DNA from: Streptomyces radiopugnans
GTDB lineage: Bacteria; Actinomycetota; Actinomycetes; Streptomycetales; Streptomycetaceae
Assembly: GCF_900110735.1 (NCBI RefSeq)
Contig: NZ_FOET01000001.1
Span: 434,001 to 498,000 of the forward strand
Direction: 5' to 3'
DNA length: 64,000 nucleotides
The notes below the pieces were generated by a model. The model did no database searches. It was not told the origin of the DNA and saw only the letters and a program-made list of their open reading frames with translations. Both the position numbers and the translations under genes were made by a program. This document shows, one piece after another, positions 59,400 to 64,000 of the stretch; position 1 is the stretch's first letter; each line of letters starts with the position of its first letter.

Positions 59400-62300
59400 G
59401 TCGGCGATCACCGACAAGAACGGCAACACCCAGACCTACACCTACGAGGAGCGCCGCTCCAACAACAAGCCGGTCAAGTTCCTGAAGTACATCACCGACC
59501 CGGCCGGCCGGCAGACCCTGACGGTCGACTACTACGACAAGGGCCAGGACTACCCCTACATCGACGACGCCGGTGCCAAACAGTCCGGCACCAACCTGAC
59601 CAGCCCGAAGATCATCGACCACATCGCGTCGATGACGGATGTCTCCGGGCGGAAGCTGACCTTCGTCTACAGCGACAAGGGCCTGCTCGGTGAGCTGACC
59701 GACGGCGCCGGCAGCACGCAGCCGAAGGTGTTCCGCTTCACCTACGACGCCACGCAGGGCAACAAGAACGTCAAGCTCGTCAAGGTCACCGACCCGCGCG
59801 GCAACGCCACCTCCTTCGACTACTACGACCCCAGCGAGGGGGATGACCCGAAGTTCCACTGGGCGGCGCAGACCATCACCGACCGCCTCGGGCACGACAC
59901 CGGCTTCGTCTACACCGACCCCGACGGCACGGCCGGCTCCACCATCCAGACCCGGGTGACGGATGCGGAGGGCAACGCCTCCACCTACCTCCAGGACGGC
60001 TACGGCCGCCCCACCCAGGTGACCAACGCCAAGTCCCAGACCACCAAGCTGTCCTGGGACGCGGACAACAACGTCACGCGCCTGGAGGAGAACAACGGCG
60101 CGGTCACCACCTACGCCTACGACCCCAAGACCGGCTACCCCACCGAAACCAAGGACGCCGAGGCCAACGCGGCCGGCACCCCGGGCACGACGATGGAGTA
60201 CGCCACCTCGCTCAACGGCCATGTGGCCGACCTGTGGCGCAAGGTCTCCCCGGAGGGCCGTACCTGGCAGTTCGGCTACGACACTTTCGGCAACCTGACC
60301 TCGGTCACCGACCCCAAGGGCACCGCCACCACCACCGCCGACGACTACACCACCACCTACACCTACGACACCCACGGCCGACTGAAGACGGCCACCGACG
60401 CAGGCGGCAACACCACCACCCACGGCGAGTTCGGCCCGACCGGCTACCCGGCGCTGATCACCGACGCGCTGAACAACACCACCTCGTTCGTCTACGACGA
60501 GCGCGGGCAGGTGCTGGAGAGCACCGACGCGCTGGGCAAGACCACCACGCAGACCTACGACGTCTTCGGGCGTCCGCTGGTCTCCACCGTGCCCAAGGAC
60601 CAGGACGCCGGTGAGCTGATCACCACCCCGGCCCCGGTCTACGACGCCAACGACAACATCACCGAGTCCACCGCGCCCAACGGGGCGGTCTCCACGGCCG
60701 TCTACGACAGCGCCGACCAGCTCACCTCGGCCACCGCGCCGAAGGACACCGACACCTCGGACGAGCGCAGGACGACCTACGCCTACGACAGGGTCGGCAA
60801 CCTCCTGACGACCACCGAGCCCAAGGGCAACCTGACCACCACGGCCGGCGACTACACCACCACCCACGCCTACGACGCGATCTACCAGCTCACCTCCGTG
60901 GTCAACGCGGCGGGCGACAAGATCAGCTACAGCTACGACGACGTCGGCAACCTGGTGAAGGTCACCGACCCGAAGAAGAACGCCAGCACCGATACCGGCG
61001 ACTTCACCACCGCCTACGCCTACGACCTCAACCACCGCGTCACCACGGTCACGGACGCGGCCGGCCACACCACCTCGCGCGCGTACGACAAGGACTCCCT
61101 GGTCGTCTCCACCACGGACGCCGAGAACAACACCACGCTCGTCACCTATGACGAGCGCGGCATGACCACCGAGGTCAAGGTCCCGCACGCCAAGGACGCC
61201 TCGGGCACGATCACCTACCGCACGACGAAGTACGAGTACGACGAGGTCGGCAACCGCACCAAGGTGATCACCCCGCGGGCCGTGGCCGCCGGGACGACGG
61301 AGGCCTTCACCGCCCGGACCGAGTACGACGCGCTGAACCGCCCGGTCAAGCAGTTCCAGCCCTACGACCCGGACGACTCCCGCTACAACGACCCCAACGT
61401 CTACACCGAGACGGTGTACGACGCGGCCGGCCGGGTGAAGTCGACCTCGCTGCCGCCCTCCCAGGGGCAGTCGGTCCGCAACACCACCACCTACACCTAC
61501 TACGACCACGGTCTGGTGAAGTCCTCCACCGACCCGTGGGACATCACCACCACCTACGACTACAACGACCTGGGCCGGCAGACCGCCCGCACCCTCACCT
61601 CGGCCGGAGGCTCCTCCTCCCGCACGATGGGCTGGAGCTACTACCCCGACGGCAAGCTGAAGTCCCGCACCGACGACGGCGTGCCGGTCGGCCGGCACGT
61701 GGTGCTGGTCGACAACTCCGACACCCACAACACCGACTCCACCGGCACCTGGACCACGGCGGACGCCGACGGCCAGCAGGGCTACGACCACGCCACGCAC
61801 GCGGCCGGCACCGGCACGGACGCCTTCACCTGGACCCTCAACATCCCCGCCGACGGCACCTACACCGCCTACGTGAAGTACCCGCAGGCGGCGGGCGCGG
61901 CCACCTCCGCGACCTACACCGTCACCCACGCCTCGGGCACCACCGAGGCGACGGTGGACCAGACCAGCGGCGCCGGCACCTGGGTCTCCCTGGGCTCCTA
62001 CACCTTCACCCAGGGCAACGCGGCCAAGCTGGAGCTGTTCGAGAACGATGGCGGCACGGTCGCCGCCGACGCGGTGAAGCTGGTGCGCGACACCAGCGGC
62101 GAGACCGACACCGAACAGCGCGACTTCTCCTACACCTACGACGCCAACGGCAACCTCACCCAGATCACCGACGGCTCCTCCGGCGCCGACATCGACACCT
62201 ACCGGATCGCCTACACCGGCCTCAACCAGGTCCACCAGGTCGAGGAACTGGCCGCGGGCACGGTCAAGGAGACCACCTCCTACACCTACGACCCCAACGG

Positions 62301-63060
62301 CCTGGCCAAGACGCTGACCAACCCCGACCAGTACTCCGCCTACGGCTACGACATCCGCGACCTGGTCGACGAGGTCTCCGTCGGGACCAGCCCCCTCGAC
62401 ACCGACCCCAAGGTCACCACCTTCACCTACACTCCCCGCGGCCAGAAGCTGCGCGAGACCAAGGACAACGGCAACACCGTCGACCACACCTACTTCCTCG
62501 ACGGCGCGCTGAAGACCCAGGTGGAGAAGAAGGCGGGCGGCACCCTGGTCTCCTCCCACACCTACGCCTACGACCCCAACGGCAACAAGGCGCGGGACGT
62601 GGCGAAGAAGATGAACGCCGACGACCACACCGCCTACCTGGAGTCCACCACCGACTACACCTACGCCCCGGTCGACCGGCTGGCCACGTCGGTCAAGACC
62701 GGCAACGGCGCCGGCACCGACACCTACGTCCACGACGCCAACGCCAACGTCATCAGCCAGACCGTGGGCGGCACCACCACCACCTACGCCTACGACCGCA
62801 ACCGGCTGCTGAGCGCCACCGCCGGCGGCTCGACCGCCTCCTACGACTACGACCCGTTCGGCCGGCTGAGCTCGGTCACCTCCGGCGGCCAGATCATCGA
62901 GTCCAAGACCTACGACGGCTTCGACCACGTCACCGAGCACACCAAGCTCGACGACACCGGCGCGCGGAAGACCACCACCTACACCTACGATCCGCTGGAG
63001 CGCACCGCCTCCAAGACCGCCGACGGCACCACCACCGACTTCGACTACCTCGGCCTGTCC
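59400..63060 (+). repeat. YD-repeat region of the RHS protein
   Basis: Degenerate repeats of about 20 codons with the core TYxYDxxGxL-x-TD are present from about 59400 to 63060 (for example TYAYDRVGNLLTTTEPKGN-like and FGYDTFGNLTSVTDPKG). They would fold into the beta-barrel shell that encloses the toxin tip. The only clear break is the golvesin-like insert near 61690-62090. Confidence 0.85.
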
Positions 63061-63540
63061 GGCGAGGTACTGGATGAGGAGGTCGCCGGCAAGGTCACCA
63101 AGTCCTACCAGTACAGCCCCTGGGGCCAGCGCCTGTCCCAGACCAAGCACAACGCCGACGGCACGGCCGAGGACGGGTTCTACGGCTACAACGCCCACAC
63201 CGACGTCGAGACCCTCACCGACGCCACCGGCGACACCAAGGCCACATACGGCTACACCGCCTACGGATCCAACGACACCTCCGAGTTCACCGGCATCGAC
63301 AAGCCCGACCCCACCGACCCCACCAAGGAGGCGTACAACCCCTACCGATACAACGCCAAGCGCTGGGACTCCGCCACCGGCACCTACGACATGGGCTTCC
63401 GCGACTACAGCCCCGGCCTGAACCGCTTCACCACCCGCGACATGTACAACGGCGCCCTGGCCGACATGTCCCTGGGCACCGACCCCTTCACCTCCAACCG
63501 CTACGCCTTCACCGCCGGCAACCCCATCAGCCGCATCGAA

Positions 63541-64000
63541 CTCGACGGACATCTTCCCTGTGCTGATGGAGTCAAGGCATCCTGTGGCATCGCTGCGGCT
63601 GGTGGTGCTGCATGTCTGATGGCCTGTCTGGCGAACCCTAATCCAGGAGCTTCTAAACCTCGCGCGAGCATACCCAAGGTAGATAATGGGAAATTGCAAA
63701 ACATCATCGAGGAACTCTACCTGCGAAAGGGGGAGAATAAGGGCCTGGGGGATGGGAGAACATCGACGGCACTAATCCAGGAATTCAACACAGGAAAGCC
63801 CGCCAAGGACGGATCGCGGAGATGGCACCTGGAGAAGGCGTCAAATAAACTGGCTGGACTCGCCTCCCTCCTGGAGGAAGACCGAAAGAGCCGAGAGAAG
63901 GGTAATGCACTCCTCTCCGACGCCGACTTGAAGGTAGCACGCAAAGAGGCAGCGGACCTATTCGATGCACTCAACTCGAATGATGTCACCGGCAAGGTGT
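63541..64000 (+). other. AT-richer C-terminal toxin tip of the RHS protein (partial)
   Basis: After the conserved RHS-core end (NPISRIELDGHL) the composition changes: individual 60-nt lines fall to about 47-60% GC, against roughly 65-75% before, and codons such as AAA, ATA, CTA and AAT appear. The encoded tip has a hydrophobic Cys-containing stretch (CGIAAAGGAACLMACL) and then GKLQNIIEELYLRKGENKG and TALIQEFNTGKPAKDGS, RWHLEKASNKLAGL. The pattern GKLxxIIxxLY ... GxGxT ... TGxP ... HxxKA recurs, from memory, in other RHS tips; no activity is known to me. The end and the immunity gene lie beyond the window. Confidence 0.6.

Larger units (their letters stand above)
58033..64000 (+). pseudogene. 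RHS/YD-repeat toxin, 3' part in the -1 frame, open to the window edge
   Basis: From 58033 the frame GQKWLSVGNNSATYGTTRS continues the second DNRLRE domain and stays open for about 1,990 codons to the window edge. In order it encodes the rest of DNRLRE (to about 58540), a linker with an Ig-like fold (VTNTTGSEWTATGHEL), the RHS entry region (TFARFSYNSQDTSDTVLGHGW), many YD repeats, and a second golvesin-like domain inside the repeats (about 61690-62090: HVVLVDNSDT to AADAVKLVRD). The RHS core follows (NPYRYNAKRWDSATGTYDMG, then FRDYSPGLNRFTTRDMYNG and NRYAFTAGNP). Whether this is a true pseudogene or a homopolymer error cannot be told from the sequence; the intact downstream frame favours a recent change or an error. 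Confidence 0.8.

Noticed and set aside
59400-63060. CRISPR-like or tandem DNA repeat array
   Set aside because: The periodicity is at the protein level (YD repeats), in frame and degenerate; there are no identical repeats with unique spacers.
57862-63699. A 1,945-codon open frame on the minus strand
   Set aside because: It is the antisense shadow of the RHS repeats: Val/Gly/Ala/Arg-only composition, no domain, and the opposite strand has the conserved RHS core and YD repeats.

Overview
The window is high-GC actinobacterial DNA and almost certainly comes from a Streptomyces or a close relative. Codons end in G or C nearly everywhere, GTG starts are frequent, several start codons lie 6 nt downstream of a TAnnnT box with no leader, and the gene families are typical of the genus: FasR with the fabD-fabH-acpP-fabF operon and DUF3145, an HrdA-type sigma factor beside dnaG, a LAL regulator, AA10 chitin monooxygenases and a large YD-repeat/RHS toxin. 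There are two tRNA genes and no rRNA, CRISPR array or recognisable transposase.

Layout. 1-25 kb holds mostly unrelated single genes: the start of an assimilatory nitrate reductase (minus strand) facing a sirohydrochlorin chelatase, dgt, a chitin-active LPMO, a cupin, an endonuclease/exonuclease/phosphatase protein, an alpha/beta hydrolase, a LAL regulator, a PucR regulator, a ferredoxin reductase, a GNAT acetyltransferase, dnaG, the sigma factor, xylulokinase, a KhtTU-like K+/H+ antiporter pair, tRNA-CAU and tRNA-Asn, a YtxH-like protein and a LigD-type polymerase. 22.7-41.2 kb is a sugar region: an IclR regulator with an SMP-30 lactonase, araNPQ-like arabino-oligosaccharide uptake genes with a secreted GH43 endo-arabinanase and a cytoplasmic GH51 arabinofuranosidase, and, on the opposite strand, a sugar-acid dehydratase, a zinc dehydrogenase, a U32-like protein, a ChvE/MmsA/MmsB monosaccharide ABC transporter and an aldose 1-epimerase. 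41.3-49.4 kb holds a GDSL lipoprotein, DUF3145, the fatty acid synthesis operon with FasR and an aldo/keto reductase. 49.4-55.2 kb is accessory: DoxX, a second LPMO, an MFS exporter divergent from a CGNR regulator, pirin and an MmpS-like protein, with several gene relics between them. From 55.7 kb to the right edge runs one huge secreted RHS protein, split by a one-base frameshift and ending in an AT-richer toxin tip that is cut by the window.

The most interesting signal is a shared 16-bp operator (best copy TTCGAAATTTCGAACG). It occurs in the leader of the iclR gene, of araN, of the dehydratase gene and, more weakly, of the U32/ChvE operon. In three cases it begins 23-24 nt after the -10 box. 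This ties arabinan breakdown and oligosaccharide uptake to what looks like an oxidative (lactonase, dehydratase) sugar-acid route under one IclR regulator. Other notable signals are a 66-bp perfect palindrome that truncates a monooxygenase-like gene, a relic of the MFS gene that forms a direct repeat around DoxX-LPMO, DasR-type sites before both LPMO genes, and a GlnR-type site before the nitrate reductase gene.
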